Of a DNA stretch of 64,000 nucleotides, positions 43,693-53,129 are shown piece after piece. The first letter of the stretch is position 1. Each line of letters opens with the position of its first letter. The notes under the pieces were generated by a model, which saw only the letters and a program-made list of their open reading frames with translations, was not told the DNA's origin and did no database searches. The position numbers and the translations under genes were made by a program. Origin of the DNA: Pseudomonas fluorescens (GTDB lineage Bacteria > Pseudomonadota > Gammaproteobacteria > Pseudomonadales > Pseudomonadaceae); contig NZ_CABVII010000007.1 of assembly GCF_902497995.1 (NCBI RefSeq), positions 124,001 to 188,000 of the forward strand, given 5' to 3'.

Positions 43693-44760
43693 TCATTGCA
43701 TTTCGATGATGACGACTTCCTGCCACTTCTGAGGAACGGACTTGGAAGTCTTCTCCCAGGCGTCGGCGTCCTTGATCGGCGTTACGTGCTTGTACTGTTC
43801 ATTCGGCAACAGGTTGGCCTGTACTTCAGCCGGCAGGGTCAGGTGCTCGGCACGGATCGGACGGGCGTTGCCGCGCGCCAGGTTGATCTGGCCGGCATCG
43901 CTGAAGATGTATTCGCGCGCCAGCTTGGCGGCGTTCGGGTGCTTGGCGTATTTGTTGATGATGGTGGTGTAGCCGGAGATCACCGAGCCATCGGATGGAA
44001 TCACGACGGTGTAGTCATCCGGATTCACCATCTTGGCCTTGTAGCTCAGGCCGTTGAAGTCCCAGACCACGCCGACTTCGACTTCACCCTTTTCCATGCT
44101 GGCAATCGTTGGATCCGTCATCGATAGACGTTTTTGTTTGGCGAGTTCGGCGAAGAACAGCAGGCCGGGTTCAATGTTCTTTTCGTCGCCGCCCTGGGAG
44201 AGCGCCGCTGCCAGCACGCCGTTGATGGCCTGGGCGGAGGTGCTCACGTCACCGATGGTGACCTTGTACTTGCCGTTCGCAAGATCAGCCCAGCTTTTGG
44301 GGGCGTCAGAACCGTGCAGCAGTTTGTTGTTAATGATGAACGCAATGGAACCGGTATAGGCCAGAGCCCAATGGCCATCTTTGTCTTTGGCCCAGCCGGG
44401 AATCTGATCCCAGGTGCTCGGCTTGTAAGGCTGCGAAACCTCTTGCTTGATAGCAATCGGGCCAAAGGCTGCACCGACGTCGCCGATGTCGGCGCTGGCA
44501 TTGTCTTTTTCAGCTTTGAACTTGGCGATTTCCTGGGCCGAACTCATGTCGGTGTCGATATGTTTGAGGCCATAATTCTTGGCCAGATCGTCCCAGGTGC
44601 CTTTCCAATTGGCCCAGTTATCGGGCATGCCGACACTATTGACTTCACCTTCCGCTTTCGCCGCGGCTTCCAGGGTTTTCAGGTCGGTATCAGCGGCCAT
44701 GGCGGCAGTGCACATGGCAATGGTCGAGCCTAACAGTGATGCCAGGAAAAGCTTTTTCAT
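43693..44760 (-). CDS. ABC transporter periplasmic binding protein
   Basis: 355 residues with signal peptide (MKKLFLASLLGSTIAMCTAAMA, cleavage after 22) and AAAGGAG before the ATG. The mature protein has the class-C periplasmic fold of spermidine/putrescine, ferric and 2-aminoethylphosphonate binding proteins (VEVGVVWDFNGLSYKAKMVNP, and the C-terminal YIFSDAGQINLARGNARPI). First gene of the operon binding protein, phosphodiesterase, permeases, ATPase. The enzyme content points to a phosphorus-containing substrate rather than a polyamine; this is an inference. Confidence 0.9.
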   Translation of the reverse strand: MKKLFLASLLGSTIAMCTAAMAADTDLKTLEAAAKAEGEVNSVGMPDNWANWKGTWDDLAKNYGLKHIDTDMSSAQEIAKFKAEKDNASADIGDVGAAFGPIAIKQEVSQPYKPSTWDQIPGWAKDKDGHWALAYTGSIAFIINNKLLHGSDAPKSWADLANGKYKVTIGDVSTSAQAINGVLAAALSQGGDEKNIEPGLLFFAELAKQKRLSMTDPTIASMEKGEVEVGVVWDFNGLSYKAKMVNPDDYTVVIPSDGSVISGYTTIINKYAKHPNAAKLAREYIFSDAGQINLARGNARPIRAEHLTLPAEVQANLLPNEQYKHVTPIKDADAWEKTSKSVPQKWQEVVIIEMQ

Positions 44761-44816
44761 CCGAAGCTCCTTTGGGCGTTTTCAACGCTGCGATTGCGGT
44801 TGTGTTGGTCTAGGTC

Positions 44817-44833
44817 AGCAATACCTGAGCCAA
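44817..44833 (-). promoter_or_regulatory. Sigma-54-like (-24/-12) promoter of the uptake operon
   Basis: On the minus strand TTGGCTCAGGTATTGCT has the GG and GC dinucleotides exactly 10 bases apart, matching TGGCAC-N5-TTGCW well. It lies about 57 bases before the binding-protein ATG. No enhancer-binding protein is encoded nearby. Confidence 0.6.
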
Positions 44834-45109
44834 TCTAGGCGGGTGGGATGACATTTTGATGTCGATCGCTGGCCTGCCCCTATTTCCTGCGCAGGAAATC
44901 TCAGGATTGGAGATAAGCGTAGACCATGGCTAAAGGGCTGAAATGAAAGGACTTGGCCATGAAATTGCAGGTGACTGGAGCAACCGTTCGGCAACTTTGT
45001 CATCTATCAGTCATGTGCAGTGCCTAGGCTTGCACAGAGCTGATGGAGCCGGTTTGACGCGCGGCTCTGCCCTGAAACAGCGCTGGTCTAGTCCAGATAG
45101 GTAACGTTG

Positions 45110-45823
45110 ATGCGCATCGAAACAACCAAGGGGGTGACAGCGATCGGGCAGGTCCTGCAGGAACAGCTCGACCATGGCCTGTTGGCGCCCGGGAGCAAGT
45201 TGCCGGCCGAGCGCAAGCTCAGTGAGTTGTTCGGTACCACACGGATCACCGTGCGTGAGGCGCTGTTACAGCTGGAAGCCCAGGGCCAGATTTATCGGGA
45301 GGAGCGCCGGGGCTGGTTCGTGTCGCCACCGCGCCTGGCCTATAACCTGATGCAGCGCAGTCATTTTCACGCGATGGTCAGCGCCCAGGGGCGAGTACCG
45401 TCCACCGAGGTGATTTCGGCGCGGCTGCAGCCGGCATCGGCGGCAGTCTGTGCCTGGTTGCAATTGCCGGCATTGTCGAGCGTGATTCAGATTTGCCGGG
45501 CGCGGCGCATTGATCAGCGGCTGGTGTTGTATGTGGAGCACTATTTGAATCCGCAGTTTTTCCCCGGGATTCTGGCGTTTGATTTGAATCAGTCGATGAC
45601 CGAGCTGTACGCCCGGCATTACGATTTGCATTACGGGCGGGTGCGATTCGAGATCGTGCCGACGGCGCTGTCGGTGGATGCGGCGGCGGCTTTACGGGTG
45701 TCAGTGGGCAGTCCGGGGTTGCGGATTGCCCGGGTCAATTACGATCAGCATCAACGGCTGATCGATTGTGATCTGGAGTTCTGGCGGCATGATGCAATTC
45801 ATGTCGGGGTTGATGTGGTCTGA
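45110..45823 (+). CDS. GntR-family regulator with UTRA domain
   Basis: 237 residues from MRIETTKGVTAIG. N-terminal winged helix (about 10-75: LAPGSKLPAERKLSELFGTTRITVREALLQLEAQGQIYREERRGWF) and C-terminal UTRA ligand-binding domain (about 90-235). It resembles regulators of phosphonate or sugar uptake of the PhnF class. Divergent from the uptake operon with about 350 bases between, so it most likely controls it in response to the transported compound or a product. Confidence 0.9.
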   Translation: MRIETTKGVTAIGQVLQEQLDHGLLAPGSKLPAERKLSELFGTTRITVREALLQLEAQGQIYREERRGWFVSPPRLAYNLMQRSHFHAMVSAQGRVPSTEVISARLQPASAAVCAWLQLPALSSVIQICRARRIDQRLVLYVEHYLNPQFFPGILAFDLNQSMTELYARHYDLHYGRVRFEIVPTALSVDAAAALRVSVGSPGLRIARVNYDQHQRLIDCDLEFWRHDAIHVGVDVV

Positions 45824-45855
45824 GCCTGGCCGCCCCAGGCTGCACGTTCTTTACA

Positions 45856-46623
45856 TCATCCAAAGCGATAAATGTCCATGCCCAGGGCGCCCAGGGTGAA
45901 TCCCTCGTGGCTCACGCTGAATTTGCCTCCGGCGCCGCGGGCAAAGTACAACGGCAACAAATGTTCATCACTCGGATGGCTGCGCACGGCGTTCGGCGCT
46001 TGCCGACGATAGTCGTGCAACGCGACGTCATCCTTCGCCTCGAGTTTCTCGACCATCCAGTCGCGAAATACCCTGGCCCAGGGTTCGACGCTTTCCGGTC
46101 CGGCGTGCCAGTCCAGTTCGCGCAGGTTGTGGGTAATGCTGCCGGAACCGATCAGCAGCACGCCGTGTTCGCGCAGGCCGGCAAGGGCTTGACCTACCCG
46201 GGTTTGCAGGGCCGGGCCGCCGCGGGTGGGCAGTGAGACTTGCACAATCGGGATATCGGCTTGCGGGTACATCAACGATAAGGGCACCCAGACACCATGG
46301 TCGAACGGCCGCTTGGCGTCGACGCGTGCAGGCAGGCCCGCGTTCTCCAGCCGTTCGACAACGTCTGTCGCCAGGAGTGGGTCACCGGGCGCCGGGTACT
46401 GCACCTCGAACAAGGCCTGTGGAAACCCGCCGAAGTCATGCCAGGTGTCGGGTTGTGGATTGCCGCTGACCAGCAGTTCATTGCTTTCCCAATGCGCGGA
46501 TACAATGACGATGGCCCTGGGTTTCGGCAATTCGGCGGCCAGGCGCGCCAGGGCGGGCCCGCTGGCGCCCGGTTCGAGTGCCAACATGGGCGAGCCATGG
46601 GATATGTACAGGCTGGGGAACAT
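45856..46623 (-). CDS. LigB-type extradiol dioxygenase (DODA/YgiD family)
   Basis: 255 residues. Metal ligands typical of the class III extradiol family: YISHGSPMLAL at the start, IVIVSAHWES, FDHGVWVPL in the middle, and SGSITHNLREL. YgiD-like proteins cleave catechols such as DOPA in the test tube; the natural substrate is unknown. Monocistronic, converging on the GntR gene with a 32-base gap and diverging from tpm. Confidence 0.9.
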   Translation of the reverse strand: MFPSLYISHGSPMLALEPGASGPALARLAAELPKPRAIVIVSAHWESNELLVSGNPQPDTWHDFGGFPQALFEVQYPAPGDPLLATDVVERLENAGLPARVDAKRPFDHGVWVPLSLMYPQADIPIVQVSLPTRGGPALQTRVGQALAGLREHGVLLIGSGSITHNLRELDWHAGPESVEPWARVFRDWMVEKLEAKDDVALHDYRRQAPNAVRSHPSDEHLLPLYFARGAGGKFSVSHEGFTLGALGMDIYRFG

Positions 46624-46726
46624 GAATGAGCTCCTGAGGGGTAATATGGCATCATCTTCAGTCAGATCATTGATCTAAATCTAATATAAGTTTTAGGGTC
46701 TTTTGATCGAATTTTCGGGATTAATT

Positions 46727-47383
46727 ATGCAGCCGGAGTTTTGGCACAAGCGGTGGACGTCGAATCAGATCGGCTTTCACCTGCCGGAAGTGAATCCATA
46801 TCTGCAACGGTACTGGCCGCAGCTGGGCCTGGAAGAGGGCTCGCGCGTACTGGTGCCGTTATGTGGGAAAAGCCTGGATCTGCTGTGGCTGGCAAAATGC
46901 GGTCACGAAGTGCTGGGCGTCGAATTGTCGGAAAAAGCGGTGGAAGACTTTTTCCACGAGCATCAATTTGATCCGGACGTCAGCGACCAAGGCCCCTTCA
47001 CTGTCTATCGGGCGGGCTCGATCGAGATCTGGTGTGGTGATTTCTTCGCGTTGACGGCCGGCGATGTCGCTGATTGCAGTGCGTTGTACGACCGCGCTGC
47101 ATTGATTGCCTTGCCTCCGACAATGCGCGAGCAATACGCCGAGCATCTGAAGCGGATTCTTCCGAAGGATTCGCTGGGGCTGCTGATTACTTTGGATTAC
47201 GACCAGGCGCAAATGGACGGGCCGCCATTTGCCGTGCTGGATGATGAAGTGCAAAAACTGTTCGGGGCGTCGTGGGAATTGAAGATTCTCGAGGATCAAG
47301 ACGTTCTGGGTGAGAGCTGGAAGTTTATCGAGAGCGGTGTGACGCGGCTTGAAGAGCGGGTGTATCGGGTTTCCAGCCGATAG
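46727..47383 (+). CDS. tpm: Thiopurine S-methyltransferase
   Basis: 218 residues from [10 protein letters not shown], the characteristic start; an in-frame upstream TTG (46703) is less likely. Family motifs: [13 protein letters not shown], the S-adenosylmethionine site [16 protein letters not shown] and GVELSEKAV, and [16 protein letters not shown]. In pseudomonads Tpm methylates selenium and tellurium oxyanion products, giving tellurite tolerance, besides thiopurines. First gene of the conserved tpm-htpX-aminotransferase-msrB neighbourhood. Confidence 0.95.
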   Translation: MQPEFWHKRWTSNQIGFHLPEVNPYLQRYWPQLGLEEGSRVLVPLCGKSLDLLWLAKCGHEVLGVELSEKAVEDFFHEHQFDPDVSDQGPFTVYRAGSIEIWCGDFFALTAGDVADCSALYDRAALIALPPTMREQYAEHLKRILPKDSLGLLITLDYDQAQMDGPPFAVLDDEVQKLFGASWELKILEDQDVLGESWKFIESGVTRLEERVYRVSSR

Positions 47384-47406
47384 ATTTGTGTTGATCATTC
47401 GGGCCT

Positions 47407-47499
47407 CATCGCGGGCAAGCCCGCTCCCACAGGTTTTTGTGTCGTTCGCCAATATTGTGAACAACACAAAACCTGTGGGAGCGAGCTTGCTCGCGATGG
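47407..47499. repeat. Inverted REP pair
   Basis: CATCGCGGGCAAGCCCGCTC on the left and GAGCGAGCTTGCTCGCGATG on the right, with a spacer holding AAAACCTGTGGG. It lies between tpm and the terminator shared with htpX. Confidence 0.88.
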
Positions 47500-47533
47500 A
47501 GTCCGAATGAACACTGCAAAAATCAGCAGACAA

Positions 47534-47568
47534 AAAAAGGCCCGCATTCACTGCGGGCCTTTTCTTTT
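47534..47568. terminator. Bidirectional terminator between tpm and htpX
   Basis: AAGGCCCGCA...TGCGGGCCTT stem with A7 on one side and TTTTCTTTT on the other; serves both convergent genes. Confidence 0.88.
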
Positions 47569-47581
47569 AGTGCGAAGCCTG

Positions 47582-48469
47582 TCAGCCCCGACGACGCAAT
47601 GCGTCAATGCGCTCTTCCAGCGGCGGGTGGCTCATGAACATGCGGGCAAACCCCTGCTTGATGCCACCGTTGATGCCGAAGGCATTCAGAGTGTCGGGCA
47701 TGTGCACCGGCAGCCCCTGTTCCGCCCGCAGGCGTTGCAGAGCGCCGATCATTGCACTGGTGCCGGCCAGGCGTGCACCGGCTTCGTCGGCACGAAATTC
47801 CCGTTTGCGCGAGAACCACATGACGATGGAGCTGGCCAGGATGCCCAGGACCAGTTCGGCGAAGATGGTCGCCACGTAGTAGGCGATGCCCTGGCCTTCT
47901 TCGTTCTTGAAGATCACCTTGTCGACAAAGTTGCCGATGATCCGTGCAAAGAACATCACGAAGGTGTTCACCACGCCCTGGATCAGCGCCAGGGTGACCA
48001 TGTCGCCATTGGCCACGTGGCCGATCTCGTGGGCCAGCACGGCTTTGACTTCATCCGGCGAGAATCGCTCGAGCAAGCCTTGGCTGACCGCGACCAGCGC
48101 GTCGTTCTTGTTCCAGCCGGTGGCGAAGGCATTCGCCTCGTAGGCCGGGAAAATCCCGACTTCCGGCATCTTGATCCCGGCTTCCCGGGACAGTTGCTCA
48201 ACGGTTTGCAGCAGCCATTGCTCGTGACGTGTGCGCGGCTGGGTGATGATCTGGGTGCTGGTGCTCATCTTCGCCATCCACTTGGAGATGAACAGCGAGA
48301 ACAGGGAACCGGCGAAACCAAAGACCGCACAGAAAATCAGCAGCTGATTGAGGTTGAGATCAACCCCGTTGGCCGCCATGAACCCGTTGAAGCCGAAAAG
48401 GCTCAGGGTGATGCTGGCAATCAGCACGACCGCCAGGTTAGTGGCCAAAAACAGCAGGATGCGCATCAT
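47582..48469 (-). CDS. htpX: Membrane zinc metalloprotease HtpX
   Basis: 295 residues. Two N-terminal transmembrane helices (about 5-27 and 42-62), the zinc motif HEIGH at 147-151, two more hydrophobic segments, and the third ligand in [12 protein letters not shown] near 220. HtpX cleaves misfolded inner-membrane proteins and complements FtsH in membrane quality control. TGAGGAG precedes the ATG. It is a single gene with its own promoter and terminator. Confidence 0.96.
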   Translation of the reverse strand: MMRILLFLATNLAVVLIASITLSLFGFNGFMAANGVDLNLNQLLIFCAVFGFAGSLFSLFISKWMAKMSTSTQIITQPRTRHEQWLLQTVEQLSREAGIKMPEVGIFPAYEANAFATGWNKNDALVAVSQGLLERFSPDEVKAVLAHEIGHVANGDMVTLALIQGVVNTFVMFFARIIGNFVDKVIFKNEEGQGIAYYVATIFAELVLGILASSIVMWFSRKREFRADEAGARLAGTSAMIGALQRLRAEQGLPVHMPDTLNAFGINGGIKQGFARMFMSHPPLEERIDALRRRG

Positions 48470-48514
48470 GGTTGTAGAAATCTCCTCATGCTAAAGATGT
48501 AGCGTACTGCGGGG

Positions 48515-48543
48515 TATATAAGGTGCTGCACCGGGCTATTCAA
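48515..48543 (-). promoter_or_regulatory. Candidate htpX promoter
   Basis: On the minus strand TTGAAT, 17-base spacer, TATATA. The same region also loosely fits a sigma-32 promoter (TTGAAT, 14 bases, CCTTATATA), which would suit a heat-shock protease. Confidence 0.45.
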
Positions 48544-48744
48544 CCAAGTGACTATTTCAAACTGTGTCCTACAGCAAGAGTCTAGCGGGTTGAAGGACAT
48601 TTCCGACGGCGACAGGGGGAAGTGTCTGTCAGCCCATTAACGTCGCAGGCCCCGTCGTTGTTGGGCGCGAGCAGGCAACCTGTCCTCAATCAGCCGTGGA
48701 AGGCATGAGGAAAGGCAGGGGACAAAGATATGTTGCTGAATCAA

Positions 48745-48777
48745 TCACCGTGCGACTCGAATACGCTCGCACGGTGA
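48745..48777 (-). terminator. Hairpin after the alaA-like gene
   Basis: TCACCGTGCGA and TCGCACGGTGA form an 11-base perfect stem directly behind the aminotransferase stop; no clear T run follows. The rest of the 316-base gap up to htpX shows no gene. Confidence 0.6.
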
Positions 48778-48785
48778 CAGTCCGC

Positions 48786-49997
48786 TTACTGGCGATAGGA
48801 CTTGAGGAAATTGCCGATACGTCCGATGGCCATCTCCAGGTCATCCACCCGCGGCAGGGTCACGACTCGGAAATGGTCCGGCCATGGCCAGTTGAAGGCC
48901 GTGCCTTGCACCACCAGCAGCTTCTCGGAGAGCAGCAGGTCGAGCACGAATTTCTCGTCGTTGTGGATCGGGCAGACCTTCGGATCGATCCGCGGGAACG
49001 CATACAGTGCGCCCATCGGCTTGACGCAGCTCACGCCCGGAATGTCGTTGAGCAGCTCCCAGGTACGGTTGCGCTGTTCCAGCAGGCGACCTTGCGGCAG
49101 CACCAGGTCATTGATGCTCTGGTAACCGCCGAGGGCGGTCTGGATTGCGTGCTGGCTCGGCACGTTGGCGCACAGGCGCATGTTGGCCAGCATGTCGATG
49201 CCTTCGATGTAGCTCTGGGCGTGGTGTTTCGGGCCGGAAATGGCGATCCAGCCGGAACGGAAACCGGCCACTCGATAGGACTTGGACAGACCGTTGAAGG
49301 TCAGGCACAGCAGGTCCGGCGCCAGGGACGCGGTGCAGATGTGCACGGCATCGTCGTACAGGATCTTGTCGTAGATTTCGTCGGAGAACACCACCAGGTT
49401 GTGCTGACGGGCCAGTTCCAGCATGCCCAGCAGGACTTCTCTGGAATACACCGCACCCGTCGGGTTGTTCGGGTTGATGATCACCAGCGCCTTGGTATTG
49501 GGGGTGATCTTGGCCTTGATGTCGGCCAGGTCCGGCCACCAATTGGCCTGCTCGTCGCACAGGTAATGCACCGGGTTGCCCCCCGACAGGCTCACCGCAG
49601 CGGTCCACAGCGGGTAGTCAGGGGCCGGCACCAGCACTTCGTCGCCATTGTTGAGCAGGGCCTGCATCGACATCACGATCAGCTCGGAAACGCCGTTGCC
49701 CAGGTAGATGTCCTCGATGCCGACGCCTTCCACCTGCTTTTGCTGGTAGTACTGCATGACGGCCTTGCGCGCACTGAACAGGCCTTTGGAGTCGCTATAA
49801 CCCTGGGCGGTCGGCAGGTTGCGGATCACGTCCTGGAGGATTTCATCCGGCGCTTCGAAACCAAAGGGCGCCGGGTTGCCGATGTTCAGCTTGAGGATGC
49901 GATGGCCTTCCTCTTCCAGGCGTTTGGCGTGCTTGAGCACTGGGCCGCGAATGTCGTAGCAGACGTTGGCGAGCTTGTTCGATTTGCTGACCTGCAT
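48786..49997 (-). CDS. alaA: Alanine/glutamate-pyruvate aminotransferase (AlaA type)
   Basis: 403 residues from MQVSKSNKLANVCYDIRGP, the AlaA start; the frame continues far upstream but without family sequence. PLP enzyme of fold type I: NIGNPAPFGFEAPDEI, GYSDSKGLFSARKAV, NPNNPTGAVYS, DEIYDKILYD, and the Schiff-base Lys in FNGLSKSYRVAGFRSGW near 240. It transfers amino groups between glutamate and pyruvate. The E. coli homologue is about 405 residues. In this neighbourhood it is divergent from msrB. Confidence 0.92.
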   Translation of the reverse strand: MQVSKSNKLANVCYDIRGPVLKHAKRLEEEGHRILKLNIGNPAPFGFEAPDEILQDVIRNLPTAQGYSDSKGLFSARKAVMQYYQQKQVEGVGIEDIYLGNGVSELIVMSMQALLNNGDEVLVPAPDYPLWTAAVSLSGGNPVHYLCDEQANWWPDLADIKAKITPNTKALVIINPNNPTGAVYSREVLLGMLELARQHNLVVFSDEIYDKILYDDAVHICTASLAPDLLCLTFNGLSKSYRVAGFRSGWIAISGPKHHAQSYIEGIDMLANMRLCANVPSQHAIQTALGGYQSINDLVLPQGRLLEQRNRTWELLNDIPGVSCVKPMGALYAFPRIDPKVCPIHNDEKFVLDLLLSEKLLVVQGTAFNWPWPDHFRVVTLPRVDDLEMAIGRIGNFLKSYRQ

Positions 49998-50223
49998 GGC
50001 GATGTGTTCCCGAAAATGAACGATCCAGGCGGCGTGTGAACGACCGTGCTGGGAATCCTGCGTATTCACACAGGCCTGACGCCTTGAGAAGCGGCACCCA
50101 TAAATCCGTTTGAATGCGCGTGGTCTGGCTGCCAGACTGGCGTTTGACGAGGCGCAATCATACGTGCCGCCCGATCCGTGGAAAAGGTACAGATCGGGCT
50201 TTTTCAGCTGCCGAGGTGTGATG

Positions 50224-50619
50224 ATGGAAAAGTTGGAAAAAAACCTGGAAGAATGGAAGGCGATGCTCGATCCGGAGCAGTACAACGTTTGCCGCCTCAA
50301 GGGCACCGAACGTCCGTTTTCCGGTAAATACAATGACAGCAAGGTCGACGGTGTCTACCACTGCATCTGCTGCAACGAGCCGCTGTTCGACTCGAAGACC
50401 AAATTCGACTCCGGCTGCGGCTGGCCGAGTTTCTACGCGCCGATCGGCGACAGCGCCATGGTCGAGATCCGGGATGTCAGCCACGGCATGATCCGCACCG
50501 AGGTGGTTTGCGCCAAATGCGATGCGCACCTGGGGCATGTGTTCCCGGATGGTCCGCCGCCGACCGGGCTGCGGTATTGCATCAACTCGGTGTGCCTGGA
50601 CCTGGTGCCACGCGAGTAA
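50224..50619 (+). CDS. msrB: Peptide methionine-(R)-sulfoxide reductase MsrB
   Basis: 131 residues from [19 protein letters not shown] lies 7 bases before this ATG, and an adjacent ATG at 50221 is possible. Zinc-binding CxxC pairs (CICCNEPLF and [10 protein letters not shown]), the [11 protein letters not shown] motif and the catalytic Cys in [12 protein letters not shown]. It reduces R-sulfoxides of methionine in proteins using thioredoxin. Part of an oxidative-repair neighbourhood with gpx, ospR and a free-Met-R-sulfoxide reductase. Confidence 0.96.
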   Translation: MEKLEKNLEEWKAMLDPEQYNVCRLKGTERPFSGKYNDSKVDGVYHCICCNEPLFDSKTKFDSGCGWPSFYAPIGDSAMVEIRDVSHGMIRTEVVCAKCDAHLGHVFPDGPPPTGLRYCINSVCLDLVPRE

Positions 50620-50637
50620 TACGGGATCAGGCCATCT

Positions 50638-50818
50638 GTGGGAGCGAGACCGGCTTGCCGGCGAAGGGGGCGTGGCAGTCGACATCAATATCGGGTGTGA
50701 ATCCGCATTCGTCGGAACGCCGCCCGGAGCCGGCTCGCACCCACAATTGAACTTTGTCGACTCGAAATTTGTGTACGCCCCGAATACCTGTAGGAGCGAG
50801 GCTTGCCCGCGAAGGCGT
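50638..50818. repeat. Cluster of three REP cores of different subtypes
   Basis: CTGTGGGAGCGAGACCGGCTTG (50638 on), GCCCGGAGCCGGCTCGCACCC (about 50724) and CTGTAGGAGCGAGGCTTGCC (50789 on). The first two are an imperfect inverted pair; the third stands alone. Confidence 0.8.
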
Positions 50819-50850
50819 CCTCAGGGGTGACGGGGCTTTTGATCTTGTCA

Positions 50851-51138
50851 ATATCCGTTTCTGCGGTCACGGCGACTTAGGGTTCCGCCCTTACGGCGGG
50901 TCACTTGGAAAAGCGCCAAGTAACCAAGCGCTCTTGCCCCTGTCGTTCGGTGACTCGCCTAGGCTCGGCATGCCCTCGCTCCGGTCCTGCTCCGTGGGCC
51001 CGCCGCGATCGGCCATCCATGGCCGTGCGCGGCTAACCCCCATGCCGGGTTGCCCACTGCGCAGAACCTGCGCTCGGCCTCTCGAGGGGGCGTGCACCGC
51101 AAAAGCAAAAGCAAAAGCGAGGCGGCCTACCGGGCCGG
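50851..51138. repeat. Pseudomonas intergenic repeat, full copy (left flank of PAAR region)
   Basis: Begins ATATCCGTTTCTGCGGTCAC, runs through the GGCGACTTAGGGTTCCGCCC block, contains several palindromes and CAAAAG triplicate, and ends GGCGGCCTACCGGGCC. Such blocks recur in fluorescent pseudomonad genomes as I recall. An inverted, internally deleted copy lies at 53130-53211 on the other side of the PAAR genes. No real gene within. Confidence 0.8.
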
Positions 51139-51180
51139 CCTGGCGCTGTTAAATGGTGCGCCCATCATTCAGGTGCAGGG

Positions 51181-51795
51181 TCAAAACTCACCCCATGGAC
51201 TGGCAAGTGCCAGCGTGATGAGGTAGCGCTCGTCTGTGGGGCGCTTATCATCTTTAAAGCGTCTAATAGCCAGCATCACTTGATACTGGTTGTCCGCTTG
51301 CCAGTAAGCTTTGCTGATTCTATGCCCGTCTTGCAATTGGGCACGCCATTGCGATGTGTCGGCAAACGATGGAAAGTCAGTGACCCAGATTGGCTTCCAG
51401 CCGCCTTTGCGCCATTGCGCCTGCAAATCCAGTACGACCTTTAGCGTATCGTCGAGCAACAGCGGTTCGATTTGCGGGGACATACGCACACCGTTGATCA
51501 ATTCATCATCGAACATAACTGTGAAATAGCGGGCCAGAGGGGTCACGAATCCGAATTGGGTATCTACAAAACGGAGGCGGGCATCCGACTTGGGAATACT
51601 GAACCAAGAGTGACCCGGAATAGCTGGGCCAATGGGTGCGCTGGAACGCTGGCGCATAGCCTCGTACGGTTCGCCAATCACCAGTGCAATTTCTGGCTCA
51701 CCCGATAGCGCCTGGATGGCCGCAACCGAAAGAAGGGTTACGCCCGCCAACGCCAATATGCCACGTCTCCAGCCCACACGCTTCATCACGCTCAT
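51181..51795 (-). CDS. Membrane-anchored protein linked to the PAAR effector, possible immunity protein
   Basis: 204 residues; its ATG overlaps the PAAR-gene stop (ATGA). An N-terminal helix (RRGILALAGVTLLSVAAIQAL, about 10-30) would anchor a periplasmic domain of about 170 residues that matches no family I can name (SWFSIPKSDARLRFVDTQFG, VVLDLQAQWRKGGWKPIWVTDF). Effector-overlapping, membrane-tethered periplasmic proteins are often immunity factors for T6SS effectors, so that is the working guess. An accessory role is equally open. Intact, unlike the upstream effector gene. Confidence 0.7.
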   Translation of the reverse strand: MSVMKRVGWRRGILALAGVTLLSVAAIQALSGEPEIALVIGEPYEAMRQRSSAPIGPAIPGHSWFSIPKSDARLRFVDTQFGFVTPLARYFTVMFDDELINGVRMSPQIEPLLLDDTLKVVLDLQAQWRKGGWKPIWVTDFPSFADTSQWRAQLQDGHRISKAYWQADNQYQVMLAIRRFKDDKRPTDERYLITLALASPWGEF

Positions 51796-52919
51796 CGCAC
51801 GCCCCGGCCCGCTTCGATATCTCGAATGGCCTGTTCGATCAGGTAGCGATTGCTGTCGTGCAATAGCTCGTCAAACTGCGCAGCGGCCTTAAGTACGAAA
51901 GGCATGCGTTGATTGATATCGGACAGATCGGCGAAGGGGTTGCTGCCAAAGCCAATGGTGCGCTCGTCATCGACGCGATGGCACTGCCTGGCCAGGGTAA
52001 GTTCTATGGCTTGAGTGGCACTGGAGAGCAAGCCAGTAACGTAGAAAACATGGTTGCCACGAAGCAAACGTACCAATTGCGGGTCGCTGTACATTGCCGG
52101 TTGCAAGATGTTGACCTGTTCGTGCTTGGCGAGATGCTCAACACTTTTGGCGATATTGCCAGTCTCAATGGCCTCGAAAGTTTGCAGGATTTCCTTGTAG
52201 TCATAACCGAACTCCAGCTTTCCCTGCGCTACCGGTCAAAGCACTGGTTGCTGATCATGCCCATAAATGTTGCTCCGTGAGCGCAGGCAAGTCTTGAGCG
52301 ACGTAAATCCCCGCTCCTGATAAAAAACATGCAGCGGAAACACATCCAGAAACAGCGTTGTATTGCCCATCGCCAGCATCTCGTATACATGCTGGAGTTG
52401 CCGTTGCACGAACGACAACGGTTCACCATCGCGCCTGAGGTCGATGCTCGGTACTGGGTTGTTGCGGCGGGCCTGCTGATAGTCCCGTTGCGCTTGCTCG
52501 TATTTCTGAAGTGTCTCCTGCCTCTCGCGTTCGCCGGAGGGGCGCGGCGCCGTTGGCGAGGGACTGTTTGCGGCAGGCGTGAACGGTTGGGCGGCGGTTT
52601 GAGCGCGTGGCACTATGGCCCCATCTTCGATCACCTGACACCTGAAAGTCTGGTTGGCAATCAGCCGCGGCGGTGGGTCGCACTTGCAGTGGCAGAGGTC
52701 GCCGTCCAAGGCAGCATTACGCCCATCCAGCAGATCCACCAGACGCGGACCGTCGCAGACAATCTTCCCGGTGCTGTCGCATTCCGGGCATTTGACTTCA
52801 TCGCCCTCGCGGGCCATCGCCTGGCCATTGATGGTGCTGTATTCCCAGCCGGTGAGCACGGTGCCGTCGACGGTGGTCTTGGCCCCGACGGTGATGTGAT
52901 AGCGCATCATGCGGTGCAT
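51792..52919 (-). pseudogene. PAAR-domain T6SS effector interrupted by an in-frame TGA
   Basis: Reading on one frame gives 375 codons with a single TGA at 52236-52238 (codon 228). Sequence continues sensibly after it (PVAQGKLEFGYDYKEI onward to EQAIRDIEAGRGVR), so this is one gene with a nonsense change; PVLWPV (TGG to TGA) is the likely ancestor. The N-terminal 80-90 residues are a PAAR-like tip domain (RYHITVGAKTTVDGTVLTGWEY, GQAMAREGDEVKCPECDSTGKIV), then a proline-rich linker, then an unrecognised C-terminal domain that is probably the effector part. Translation now stops within it. A start at 52910 or 52907 is also possible. Confidence 0.82.
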
Positions 52920-53129
52920 GTCCTTGTTTGAGCGAAGGGACAGGCACGCTAAGCGAGGCGGTGAAGGCAGATAAATCAGATGTTTCGTTGTTTTGTGTAG
53001 GCCGATTCTGAACAGCGAACGAAGATCAAAAGCTCGTTCGATCGCAGTCTGGTGTGGGGCATCAAAGTCAAAAGATCGCAGCCTTCCGGCAGCTCCTACA
53101 GGAGAACTCGTACGCTTGAAGGACAGGTC

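Noticed and set aside
45110..45823. GntR/UTRA regulator as a histidine-utilisation (HutC) repressor
   Set aside because: No hut genes are present; the divergent neighbour is the phosphorus-type uptake operon.
51100..51119. CAAAAG triplicate as a phase-variable microsatellite
   Set aside because: Only three units, located inside a non-coding intergenic repeat with no gene or promoter dependent on its length.
52236..52238. TGA read as selenocysteine in the PAAR protein
   Set aside because: No SECIS-like hairpin was evident, PAAR proteins are not selenoproteins, and a TGG codon one change away gives a sensible Trp.
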